Assembly (NCBI GenBank): GCA_004519485.1
Contig: CP038113.1
Location: 82,501-146,500, forward strand
Direction of reading: 5' to 3'
Origin: Nannochloropsis oceanica
Taxonomy: Eukaryota; Sar; Eustigmatophyceae; Eustigmatales; Monodopsidaceae
DNA length: 64,000 nt
Shown: positions 55,201 through 64,000 of the stretch, piece after piece
How the letters are laid out: each line of letters begins with the position of its first letter
Position numbering within the stretch: position 1 is the stretch's first letter
The notes under the pieces: model-generated
The model's database searches: none
Seen by the model: only the letters and a program-made list of their open reading frames with translations
Told to the model about the DNA's origin: nothing
Position numbers and translations under genes: made by a program

Positions 55201-55789
55201 CCCAAAAGCCCGCCATAGAATCGCTAGCTCCAATTCCAACAATCAGACGCGTCAGGCATTTCGCCATGAGAAACACGAGGCTTAGTCCCGTCGCGCACAA
55301 AGCAAGCGTGCGGCCCAAGCGTTCCATCCGCCGAATAGGGGAAGCTGGTGGGGAGGGTGCGGGTTTCTTGCCCAGACCCCCAGCGGTGGTAGTCTTGCCG
55401 CTGCTGCTACTGTGGCCGTTGATAGGCGAAATGCCCGCACCCGTGACGAGGGTGAAGAACGTGTTGGCAGTGTTACTTTTTCGTTTTGCCCGCCGCCGTC
55501 GTGGACTCAGGGCGAATGCATCAAAGGCAAATGCTAGGCCCAGAAGCATCATCACGCGGATTATACCCAGAAGGCACATGTCCCATGTGATGCTGCCAGG
55601 TATACTATAATCGAAATCCAGGTCCTCATCGCTCGCCACCCAAAATGTCAGCATGGCCGCTCCATCCATGAGCAAAATTATGATTGGACCCCCGATTTGA
55701 AACCAGCTCGGTAGCGAGCTTTTGTAATGTGGTTGCTGCTCAGCTTTGCTCCTTTGAGGCACCGAATGATGTGCAGTTGCCGACGCCAT
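52238..55789 (-). CDS. ABCB half transporter (TAP/TAPL-like) with two microexons
   Basis: Six exons: 55789-54296, 54100-53114, 52992-52972 (21 bases), 52798-52777 (22 bases), 52674-52611 and 52430-52238. All junctions are GT-AG and phases agree, giving 926 residues. An extra N-terminal membrane region of about four segments and an acidic linker ([17 protein letters not shown]) precede the six-helix core ([32 protein letters not shown]). The nucleotide-binding domain has GPSGGGKSS, the Q-loop [27 protein letters not shown] and [19 protein letters not shown]. It ends with IIAHRLSTI. The family moves peptides or lipids across ER, lysosome or plastid membranes; the substrate is unknown. One half transporter must dimerise. 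The Walker B and D-loop are encoded by the microexons. Confidence 0.93.
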
Positions 55790-56499
55790 TTTCTCACGCC
55801 AGTCTTCCTGCCTGTGATGTTCATGCAGTTTGGGAAATTTGGTCGTGTGATGAAGGCTAGGAATGTAAGTCTCTTGTTCATATTATTATGTGAATCATCA
55901 TAAGTTAAGCACGGGTATGCATACCTGGGCGCTTCCAAGAGTTAGACGTCAGTATGGCTCCTGCCCGTGTATTGAGTGTATTTCGAATTGAGGGGAGGGG
56001 GACCGAACGTCAGCGAATACAACCTCCCCACCCTATAGCAGCCATCGCACGGACCTTTCAGAGGTTCGGCAATACATAAAAAAGTTCATTGATGTGCTCA
56101 TAAGTATTCTATGTTATGACTGTGTTAGGAGGCATAGGTATTATGCCTGTGTTAGGAGGCATAGGTATTCTCAGATTACTTTTCCAGGTGTCGCACTCCA
56201 GGGAGTATGTATGTGTGGATATAATATTCGTAAGTATATGTTAGTGTTTATGTATATACTAGAGGTTTGGTCGTGTGTGTTGCTAAGCTTGCAAGTGCGT
56301 TGGTGGTTTGTGGGAAGAGAGGAACGCGGAAAACCATCGTTTTAAGTGCGTGACATCAGACAGACAGACAAAATTTATTTATACTTTAGACATAACTGCA
56401 TGCAAACTTTTGTTTCTTTTGTAAAGTGCACTGTCGCTCTGCTGGAATACAATTTCAAGTTAAATGGCGAAATATAATCATATTTTATTTCTTTTCTTT
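55790..56499. other. Intergenic, no gene seen
   Basis: About 710 bases between two minus-strand genes. It is AT-rich after 56.08 kb and contains the 27-base tandem repeat listed separately. It should hold the ABC-transporter promoter. Confidence 0.4.
56115..56168. repeat. 27-base tandem repeat, two units
   Basis: Two adjacent 27-base copies (56115-56141 and 56142-56168), ending in GGCATAGGTAT, differ at one base. It is too short to classify as a known element. Confidence 0.85.
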
Positions 56500-57606
56500 T
56501 TATACTGACGATTGCTTCATGCTTCTACCCAGTGACAAAGACCCTTGCTTCCCCAAGGCAATGGAAGAGGCATTCTTTTTATGAGATGAGGGTTGGACTA
56601 GGGTCTGTAGCGTCCGCGGTGTCGAATTTGGCAACTTATCAGCCACCTCGGCCTGGAGGCGGCTGAGGAACATATCCAAGGCTACTTGATTCATGCCGAG
56701 TGGAATGATAACGTCCGCCTCACGTTTGGAGGGCTCAACGAAATCCATGTGCATGGGCCGCACGGTCTTAATATACTGGTCCACGATGGACTCGAGGCTT
56801 CGGCCACGCTCTTTCACGTCCCGGTGGATGCGTCGAATCAATCGAAGATCCGACTCAGTGTCAACGAATACCTTGATCGCCAGTTCCTGCACCAATGCAC
56901 GATCCGCAAAGATTAAAATACCCTCCACCAATATGACGCGCCTTGGTTCAACCGTGGTAGTGCTAGCCAATCGAGCGTGGGTGGCAAAGCAATATTCGGG
57001 CACTTCAACCGATTCACCCCGTTTAAGCGCCTTGAGGTGTTCCACCAGCAGGGCTGTGTCCAGGGAATTCGGGTGGTCAAAGTTGGCTACGGCACGTTCC
57101 GCCAAGGTCAAATGGCTCAAATCCTTGTAGTACGAATCGTGCGTGATATATGTGACGTGCTCCTCCCCCAGTGCCTCGTACAGGGCGCGCGCAAATGTCG
57201 TCTTGCCTGATCCGCTGCCACCCGCCACGCCCACCGTCAAAGGTCCCGAGGCCGGGGGCCGGGACGTCTTTATTTGCTGTTCCAGGTCGTTCAACATGGG
57301 TTCAACGCTTACCTTGGTCAGGCCCGTTGACTCGTCGATGGCCACAGTGCTGTCGGTGCGTTTCCGCGGGCGGGGCAAAAGGCTGCGCACGGAGGGCGGA
57401 ATGCAGGCGTCAAAGCCGCTTCCGTCAACCAATGACACATTTCCTTCGTCTACCTTTCGGCGGTCGGGATCGCTGTGGTGCAGTGTTCGTGGTGGCGACG
57501 AGTAGCTTGCGAGGAGGGAGTAGGCAACTACGGCACCTGTGATGCATGCGACTATCAACTCCACCGGCCTGGCAGCACTGTTGGAAGCGGAGGCGGAGGA
57601 GGACAT
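56500..57606 (-). CDS. Uridine-cytidine kinase, N-terminally membrane-anchored
   Basis: A single exon of 368 residues. The kinase core starts near residue 122: GVAGGSGSGKTTF (P-loop), THDSYYKDLSHL, NFDHPNSLDTALL, GESVEVPEYCFATHAR, and VILVEGILIFAD. RLIRRIHRDVKERGRSLESIV follows, and QYIKTVRPMHMDFVEPSK ends the domain. These are the classic UCK motifs. The enzyme phosphorylates uridine/cytidine with ATP in pyrimidine salvage. Unusually, the first 30 residues contain a hydrophobic segment (LIVACITGAVVAYSLLASY) preceded by a Ser/Ala-rich start. It could be an N-terminal anchor or a signal for ER/plastid entry. No uracil phosphoribosyltransferase domain follows. The tail is Ser/Lys-rich. Confidence 0.92.
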   Translation of the reverse strand: MSSSASASNSAARPVELIVACITGAVVAYSLLASYSSPPRTLHHSDPDRRKVDEGNVSLVDGSGFDACIPPSVRSLLPRPRKRTDSTVAIDESTGLTKVSVEPMLNDLEQQIKTSRPPASGPLTVGVAGGSGSGKTTFARALYEALGEEHVTYITHDSYYKDLSHLTLAERAVANFDHPNSLDTALLVEHLKALKRGESVEVPEYCFATHARLASTTTVEPRRVILVEGILIFADRALVQELAIKVFVDTESDLRLIRRIHRDVKERGRSLESIVDQYIKTVRPMHMDFVEPSKREADVIIPLGMNQVALDMFLSRLQAEVADKLPNSTPRTLQTLVQPSSHKKNASSIALGKQGSLSLGRSMKQSSV

Positions 57607-58044
57607 ACTTGCTCGGTAGAGAGCTTAGATCTGGGCAACAGGTGCAGTGAGCTCTGTAGAGTTGTGCAGGGCACAAATAGTCGTGACTTGTTTGTTTTAG
57701 TGCAGTATTTTAGTTTAAGTACAGTGCAGTAATTTTACGAAGTTTGCCAGGCGTCTGCTTTTGCTTTTTCACATGACACCTCGACGGACAACGAACTTCG
57801 TTGAACATCCGTATTTTCCTCATCTCCCACTCCTTCACCCGTACGACTGGTAACCTTAAGTTAACGACCACAATCGCAAGCACGATATACTGATTCCGAT
57901 ATTTCTTCCCTCCTCGCCCCCCAAACACAACCCATGCAAGCCTCTACGCCCCGCACTTTGACAAAGGCTCCAGCAACCGATTGACGATCACACCTTCCAC
58001 CGAGCAGCACAACCACCACCAGCAGCGCCCACGCCACATTCCCA
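57607..58044. promoter_or_regulatory. Divergent promoter region, uridine kinase / D-lactate dehydrogenase
   Basis: 438 bases between divergent ATGs. Both promoters must lie here. No specific element was recognised. Confidence 0.35.
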
Positions 58045-58337
58045 ATGTCCCGCACAGAGGTGGCGCGGGGGTTATCCTTGACGGCTTCCCGGCTGTCAAT
58101 GTTGCAGAGGTGGTCACCATTTCACTCTCCGCGGGTTTTATTGTCGACCTCCCGGCTCCCTCAGCAGCACCAACACCGGCATGCTCACCCTCCCAAGCCC
58201 TCGATCTCTTCATACGGCATCGCAGCAGTGGCGGCTGCCGCATCCTCCATGGCTCTAGCTATGCAACCCGATAATGATGGTAGCAGCAGCAGGCTGACAG
58301 CATGCCATGCATCGTCCCCGCAAGAAACTTCGGCGAA

Positions 58338-58376
<39 letters not shown>

Positions 58377-59935
58377 ACCGCAAAAAGCAGGCATCCCGCT
58401 CGAATTTCTGGCGGGGCTTCGAGAGATAGTGGGCGAAGCAAATATCACGGACGATGCTGATGAATGCGCGCATCACGGCAAGCCATGGAGTTCGTATCAC
58501 AAGATCCCCTCTGTACCGGACGTAGTGGTGCAGCCGGGCTCCACCGAAGACGTCTCGCGCATCTTGCGGCTATGTTGGTACGTGACAAGTGATTGTGAGG
58601 GATGTAGATTAGTCTGGAGGAAAGACACATAGATTTTTTTTTTTACTTTGTCTCACATCTCTAACTCTTTCACCCCACTTAACCACATCACAAATCAGGG
58701 CATACCGCATCCCTGTCGTTGCCTACGGGGGCGCCACCTCCCTAGAAGGCCACACATTGGCGCCGGCTAGGGGCGTGTCGCTGGATATGAATCGAATGAA
58801 CAAAATCTTGAGGGTGTCAGTCGAAGACTTAGATGCCACTGTGCAGGCAGGTTTGGGCTACCTCGATCTCAATGAATCTCTGGCGCCACAGAAGATTTGC
58901 TTCCCCTTAGATCCAGGGCCTGGGGCGTCTATTGGCGGCATGTGTGCTTGCCGCTGCTCGGGCTCGACGGCAGTGAAATACGGGACCATGCGCGACAACG
59001 TCTTGAATGTCACAGCAGTCCTCGCCGACGGCACCGTCTTGCGCACCGGCACCCGAGCACGCAAATCTGCAGCAGGCTACGACTTGACACGGATGCTGAT
59101 TGGAAGCGAGGGCACCTTAGGTGTCATAACTGAAGTGACTTTGCGTCTGCGTCGTAAGCCGGAGCGATCTGCGGCCCTTCGCGTGTGCTTCCCATCCGTG
59201 CGGCAAGCGGCAGCAGCTGCCAATGCCACGCTCCAGGCTGGGGTGGAGGTGGGGAGGTGTGAGTTGATGGATGATGATATGATCCGCATTATGAATCAGA
59301 TGACGGGCGAGAAGGCTATGGAAGCCACGACGTTGCTGTATGAATTGGTAGGTACATCCGAGACGACGGTACAGGAGCAGGTAGCGCAGGTGCAGAAGGT
59401 CGTGGGGGAGCATGGAGGGTATGGACTCGAGACATCTGAGAATGCGGCTCACGCAGTACAAATGTGGCGGGCCCGAAAGGAGGCCCTCTGGTCGACGCAG
59501 GCGGCGTACCCGGACAGAGAGGTAATGATTACTGATGTCTGCGTACCTTTGTCTAATCTGGCAGATTTAATCGGGCAGACCAAGGACGAGATTCAGGCCT
59601 CGTTTTTGCCCTCTCCTTTGGTGGCTCATGCGGGGGACGGAAATTTCCATGCATTTATAACCTTTCATCCTGACAAGCAGGATGAAGTGGCGGAGGCCAA
59701 GCGACTGAGTGCGCGGATGGTGGAGATGGCCTTGGCAATGGATGGGACATGCACGGGCGAGCATGGCGTGGGGATGGGGAAAATCAAGTATCTGGAGGCG
59801 GAGCTCGGGCCTGGTGCTATCAAAACCATGGGGACGATCAAGCGCGCCCTGGATCCGCATAACCTTTTAAATCCGGGGAAGATATTACATCAGACCATGG
59901 ACCCCAGGACGGGGCGTTTCCATTTGTGTGTATGA
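58045..59935 (+). CDS. DLD: D-lactate dehydrogenase (cytochrome), FAD-linked, mitochondrial
   Basis: Two exons, 58045-58577 and 58699-59935, with one GT-AG intron in phase, give 589 residues. The N-terminus (MSRTEVARGLSLTASRLSML) is Arg/Ser/Leu-rich and acid-poor after residue 5, a probable mitochondrial presequence. A Gln run (CAG repeat, about 58341-58374) lies in the linker. The FAD_binding_4 domain has PDVVVQPGSTEDVSRIL, VAYGGATSLEGHT, FPLDPGPGASIGGMCA and GYDLTRMLIGSEGTLGVITE. The C-terminal cap has VAHAGDGNFHAFITF, GEHGVGMGK and LDPHNLLNPGKI. These are the family's FAD and active-site residues. The enzyme oxidises D-lactate (or related 2-hydroxy acids) to pyruvate and passes electrons to cytochrome c, and it may finish methylglyoxal detoxification. 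Glycolate dehydrogenase is a related alternative. Confidence 0.9.
58341..58374 (+). repeat. CAG trinucleotide repeat coding for poly-Gln
   Basis: An almost pure CAG run of about eleven units in the linker of the D-lactate dehydrogenase coding region, after GAG. Such runs commonly vary in length between strains. Confidence 0.85.
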
Positions 59936-60322
59936 GTCGGAAAGTGATAGTTGAGCCATGAGAAATGGTTTGAGAGAACAGGAACAAACGAGGGGAACAA
60001 ACGAGACGCACGTATACATCACGAAACGGTGATCTACTCTCGGGATTTATTTTATTCTTTCATGCCAAGAGTAAAAACAGCCAGATGGAAGAGCAGAATC
60101 GGCCTTGGTTTGAAAGATCAAGGAGGCGTATGACGCTCACAGCGATCTCGCGATGTTTCAACATGTCCTTTCTTCATTTCGCTTTGACCTGTCTTGACAT
60201 CTACCACAACGTGTGCACCTGCTAGCTTATCCTTGCACAGATAAACACACCTCTTTCCCTCATCCTTCATCTCCGCCCACCCCTTCTCCCTCCTCCTCCT
60301 CCTCTCTTCTCCCGTCTTTCGG
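59936..60322. other. Convergent 3' flanks, D-lactate dehydrogenase / eIF3L
   Basis: 387 bases between stop codons on opposite strands, with a CTC-repeat tract near 60286-60305. Nothing else was seen. Confidence 0.45.
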
Positions 60323-62444
60323 CTATCGCCGCAACGTCCTTGCCAGATTCTCCAACTTCCGAATCTGATACTGGAAGTGCTTGCTCACCTCCTGTCTATT
60401 CTCACGCTCGCCCGCATCAACATGGACCATGTCCCCATCTAGATAATAATGGAAATCCAAACTCGGCTGCACAGAGCTGCCCGTACTCGCCTCCAACTGC
60501 AGCAGCTTATGCTTGTACTGCACCAACTCCCTCCGAATGTCCTCCGGGTCCTGCCCCGTAAAAGCCGATAGCTTCCCAAGTCCAATCGTCGAGTACAACC
60601 GCAGGTAATCCCTCAGCTTCCTCAACTCCAGCATCTGACGCACCTCCTCCGCAAACACAATCCGCTGCAACCCTCCATAAGTCCCTGACCGGCCTGCTCC
60701 CCCTCCTCCCCCCCTGCCGCCCGCCCCACCCGGCCCCGCAGTACCCATGGCAGACACGGCTGCTTCGTAGTCCGTGGCAGGGCTGATAAATTTGGGGGCG
60801 GAGAGGACAAACAGGGTGACGATGGCGTCCACGTCGCCCGACTGCACCTGGCGAAGCTTGTCCTTCATTTTTTCACCCATCAGATGCCCACGAATATTCT
60901 CAGGGATGTGCTGCCCCGGGCAGAGATGGTGCACGATCAAGAGCATCGCTGCTACCTTGTCCACGAGCTTGCCTGCTGCGAGGTCGTCCGCGTTCTTGGC
61001 CGGCGGCTGGACAGGCTGGCCTTGCTGCTGCTGCTGCTGCTGCTGCTGAAGCGCGCGTTGTTGCTGCTTGATAGATTCCATGTGCTTAAAGTAGACGTCC
61101 AGCACCGAGACGAAGGTCTTGATCGCCTCCTGGTATTTTCGGATCATCAGGTAGCTCAAGCCAATGTGATAATGCAATGAGACCTGCGCAATTATGCTGG
61201 AGGACAATAATAATCCCGCCCCTGCATTTCCCGACCGACTCTCCTCCATCACCGGCTCTGCCACCGCCAACGCATCCTGAAAATCTCCCAACAAGCATTC
61301 CAATCGATTCAAGCCCACCAACGCAAAGTACCCAAGCAAATAATGGAGCTTACTCGGGTACGTCACCAGCGGCACAGGCGCCCCTCCACTGTTGACAGTT
61401 TCCCCATCCAGTCCACCCTTGCTGAGCGCCGCGGATTCCAGGACCTCTCGTACCTTAGAGACCTTGACAAGCTGGTGGAGGAAATTGAACACCTTGTCCA
61501 CGGTCCACACGTCCTTGTGCTCCAGCACCGTCTGGAGCTCGGCCTCATTTGTGGCGCTCTGAAGGGCGGAAGCGCGGTATTGGCAGGCCTCCTGAAATTG
61601 ATATACAAACTCATAAATGATGTCAAAAGCCCACTTGCCAGTAATCATCACTTCAGCCCCATGCGCCTTCGCTGCCTCCGTCATGGCCTGTCCATCCTCG
61701 TCTTGGATCAGCGCCGTGAAGAGCGCGCTGTAATTCTCCCAGGACCCCACACGGTCACCCATGGTAGCCTTCACATTCTTATTCTTAAAAAATGCTTGAA
61801 ACGCCATCTCCGTGTAAAGCAAAAGGAAGACTCTATCTCCCTGAACAAGGCTTGCCACCGCCTCGGCCTTGGGCCACGGGTCGCTGTTAAACTCCTTGGC
61901 CACTTCCTCTGACTCTTGGTACACATCGTGGATCCGCTCTTCATTCGGACGCTCCGCCCGGACCGCGCCATGGAGGCGGGTTACAAACGCCTGTGCGTGG
62001 AGAGAGGGAAGAGGATAAGGGTTGTTCCATGTTAAAATGCGGTTGTATGGGGCGTGGCTAGATGAAAAGGTCAAAGGTCAGACGACAAGGCAGTTCCAAG
62101 CGATGATACGCGCCTTTTCTATTCTCCTCACCCTTACTGGCTGTAATTGTGACATCAAGGCGTAGGGCTCTCAGGAGTGCAACAAGAACCAGGCCAGTCA
62201 TCGGGGAGCCCTCCATCATCACATTTCATCATCATGCCACTGCGCCGCCACACGCGGTATAGCGACAACCTAACATTAGTAGCCCTTCTCTAATGATTCT
62301 CGTCCATCCACATACTCTCTCATGGAATGATGATATCGTTAAAGACCAGTAACAGGCACGCGTACTCAACCCACACCTTTATTGCCCACTAACCACCTCC
62401 CTCAACCAAACCATCACTTCACTTGCCTTGAATTTACCACTCAT
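60323..62444 (-). CDS. EIF3L: eIF3 subunit L, translation initiation
   Basis: Exon 2 is 61990-60323. A proposed 18-base first exon, 62444-62427 (MSGKFK), is spliced from a GC donor (GCAAGT) to CACAG, phase 0, giving 561 residues (human 564). Family landmarks are SDPWPKAEAVASLVQGDRVFLLLYTEM, SALFTALIQDEDG, YEFVYQFQEACQYR, LHYLLGYFALVGLNRLECLLGDF, and HYHIGLSYLMIRKYQEAIKTFVSVL. The C-terminal PCI-like region has LRDYLRLYSTIGLGKLS and SLDFHYYLDGDMVHV. eIF3L is a peripheral subunit of the initiation factor that loads mRNA on 40S ribosomes. Two low-complexity inserts are present: a Gln run (CAG/CTG repeat, plus strand near 61022-61049) and a Gly-rich loop (GGAGGRGGGGGAGRSG). The domain call is sure and the first exon less so. 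Confidence 0.93.
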
Positions 62445-62693
62445 TCTGGCTGCCGCTGCGGGCCCTAGATACCACGATGACGATGGCGCTGTGGTATGGT
62501 TGGGGTGGGAAAAGGAAGATATGAGCATGCCGTGTCATGGAATGTGAAGGACAGGAGGAAAGCAAGGGTGGCTAGCAGGCGGCGAAGAAAGCGCCCCGTC
62601 ACTCCGCTCGGGAGTGTTTGTCGCGCGCCCTGGTGGCGGCTTGCAAACGCGTCCGTCGCATTACTGCCATCGTTCCTCCCTGCGAAAAAAGGT

Positions 62694-62745
62694 GTTACCA
62701 CAACACGTGAGGACACATAGTTGCCGCAACACGTCAGGACACATC
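62694..62745. repeat. 26-base imperfect tandem repeat, two units
   Basis: Two adjacent 26-base units (62694-62719 and 62720-62745) share the cores CAACACGT and AGGACACAT and differ at a few positions. Confidence 0.75.
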
Positions 62746-63931
62746 AACAAGGGTTTGTCATCAAGAGGAGCCAACAAGCACAGTTTTACTTCCTCCTGGC
62801 TCTTCCCTTCCTCTTCATCACGTTACGCTCGCTCAACTGCGGCATATGTTGTGGCATCTTCATCCCCCGTGCGGGTTCCACTCCTTGTACGAAGATGTAC
62901 CTGTCCCAAAGGCCTGACAAATCGAGCTCATCGTCCTCCTCCCTCCCCCGTTCTTCCGGCCACCAAACCCATCTGCATCACAGGGCCTGAAAACACTATG
63001 TACGTCCCTAAGCAAGGTGACAGGCAGGTTGGCAGGGTGGTAGATTGACCAAAGAGCAGCGCTCGCACCCAAACGGATCAAATGCGCAATGTAGGCGAGC
63101 TTGTATCCCCAGATACTCGCTATATTTGCCTGCCAAGGAGTTACGCGCCCAACACTACTGCTGCTGCCATTGGATGTGGAGAGAAAGGGGATGAACGGAG
63201 TCTCTGTTTTGTGCGTTATGAGCGAGAGCAGGACGCTGTGATGATGACCTGAGCACGGTGGAACTTGTTTTTGGTGTGCCTGTGACGTGTATAGACGGTC
63301 TGGTGAGTGCCCACTGTGTCGGGCTCGCGTGGAGCAAGTCGTACAGTTTGGTCGTCGGCGCCAGGGCCTTTCTAGTGGTCTGGTCGTCGTAGCGGTGACA
63401 GGCCCTACCAGCGGTTTTTGCTTTTAAAATATACGAGCAATATCTTGTTCCATCAATTTAGCAGCAGCAGTAGTAGTAGTCGTAACGGTAGCAGCATCCA
63501 GACTGTACCCTATTTTTCATTTCACTTTTTATCTAGCACTCTTAAGTATGTTGTGAGTGACCCTATCTATCAAAAGGAGATGCACAAAAAAATCTACAAG
63601 CAAACCGGCATAAAAGGATAGAGAGAGAAGCCCGACCAGGGTCACGACCAAACGACCTTGAGTTGGTCACAGCGCGAATTCACTCAGCAGATTCTTACCG
63701 TAACCAGCAACATATCCCATCATTACAGAGGCGTTCCTCTCTAGAATGTTTGACGCCCGACGAGCGCGTGCCTGTCTCAGTCGTCCTCCTTCATTTCTGG
63801 GAGGAAGCTAAAAGCTGGGCAAAAGTGATCTGGAAAAAATTGTTCGCCGACACAGCCATAGAAAATAAGATGGTTAACGTTGGGCGGGAAAATTAAAATT
63901 ACCGCCAAAGTAAAATCAAGGGGAAGTAGAA

Positions 63932-64000
63932 ATATGCCAAATGTAACTCATACACAGAGACTTATATATATATATATGCCAAATGTAACTCATACACAGA
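63932..64000. repeat. Direct repeat with TA microsatellite, cut by window end
   Basis: A 27-base sequence (ATATGCCAAATG to CACAGA) occurs at 63932-63958 and again at 63974-64000. The spacer is a short TATATA run, giving a period of 42. The second copy ends exactly at the window edge, so a longer minisatellite may continue outside. Confidence 0.8.

Larger units (their letters stand above)
62445..64000. other. Intergenic, no gene seen
   Basis: About 1.5 kb to the window edge. It contains the eIF3L promoter, a 26-base tandem repeat (62694-62745), a short AGC/AGT microsatellite near 63460-63483, and a repeat at the very end. No coding similarity was recognised. Confidence 0.4.

Noticed and set aside
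1-64000. Transposons or virus-like elements
   Set aside because: I saw no transposase, reverse transcriptase, integrase or capsid-like reading frames and no long terminal repeats anywhere in the window.

Overview
The window is nuclear DNA of a eukaryote, most likely a photosynthetic stramenopile and probably a eustigmatophyte of the Nannochloropsis/Microchloropsis kind. The reasons are: eukaryote-only proteins (SF3B1, RRP5, ABCE1, REV7, MOB, NECAP, eIF3L); dense genes with short GT-AG introns, often with GTACGT or GTAAGT donors and CCCT-repeat pyrimidine tracts before the acceptor; many head-to-head gene pairs; and one helicase with a signal peptide followed by a Phe-containing motif of the kind used for import into secondary red plastids. 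The genus is an inference. I found no rRNA, CRISPR array, retroelement or intact DNA transposon.

Layout. 0.7-3.7 kb: unrecognised membrane protein (-). 5.0-7.0: RMND1/DUF155 protein (-). 7.7-9.4: NECAP endocytic adaptor (+). 10.4-11.8: aldo/keto reductase (-). 12.5-13.7: MOB kinase activator (-), head to head with REV7 (+, 14.1-15.3). 15.7-18.6: ABCE1/RLI1 (-), head to head with an ankyrin acyl-CoA-binding protein (+, 19.0-20.2). 20.9-23.6: tryptophan-dioxygenase-like protein (+). 24.8-29.2: SF3B1 (-). 29.8-32.1: GT90/CAP10 glycosyltransferase (-), head to head with a SET/LSMT-type methyltransferase (+, 32.4-33.9). 34.2-41.1: RRP5/PDCD11 in one exon (-), head to head with a METTL21-type methyltransferase (+, 41.5-42.4). 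42.7-42.9: degenerate tRNA-like cluster. 43.7-45.7: probable plastid DEAD-box helicase (+). 46.3-46.8: small putative mitochondrial protein (-). 47.3-48.6: DUF3727-like protein (-). 49.8-51.4: auxin-efflux-type carrier (-). 52.2-55.8: ABCB half transporter with two microexons (-). 56.5-57.6: uridine kinase (-), head to head with D-lactate dehydrogenase (+, 58.0-59.9). 60.3-62.4: eIF3L (-). 62.4-64.0: no gene seen.

The content is mostly housekeeping. RNA and translation functions are over-represented: RRP5 for rRNA processing, ABCE1 for ribosome recycling, eIF3L for initiation, SF3B1 for splicing, and a DEAD-box helicase. The rest covers DNA-damage tolerance (REV7), lipid and sugar modification, transport, and lactate oxidation. 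There is no operon logic, but six or seven divergent pairs share intergenic regions of roughly 0.3-0.7 kb that must hold both promoters. Exon structures were inferred by eye from GT-AG sites, reading-frame continuity and family similarity. They were checked for phase but not against transcripts.
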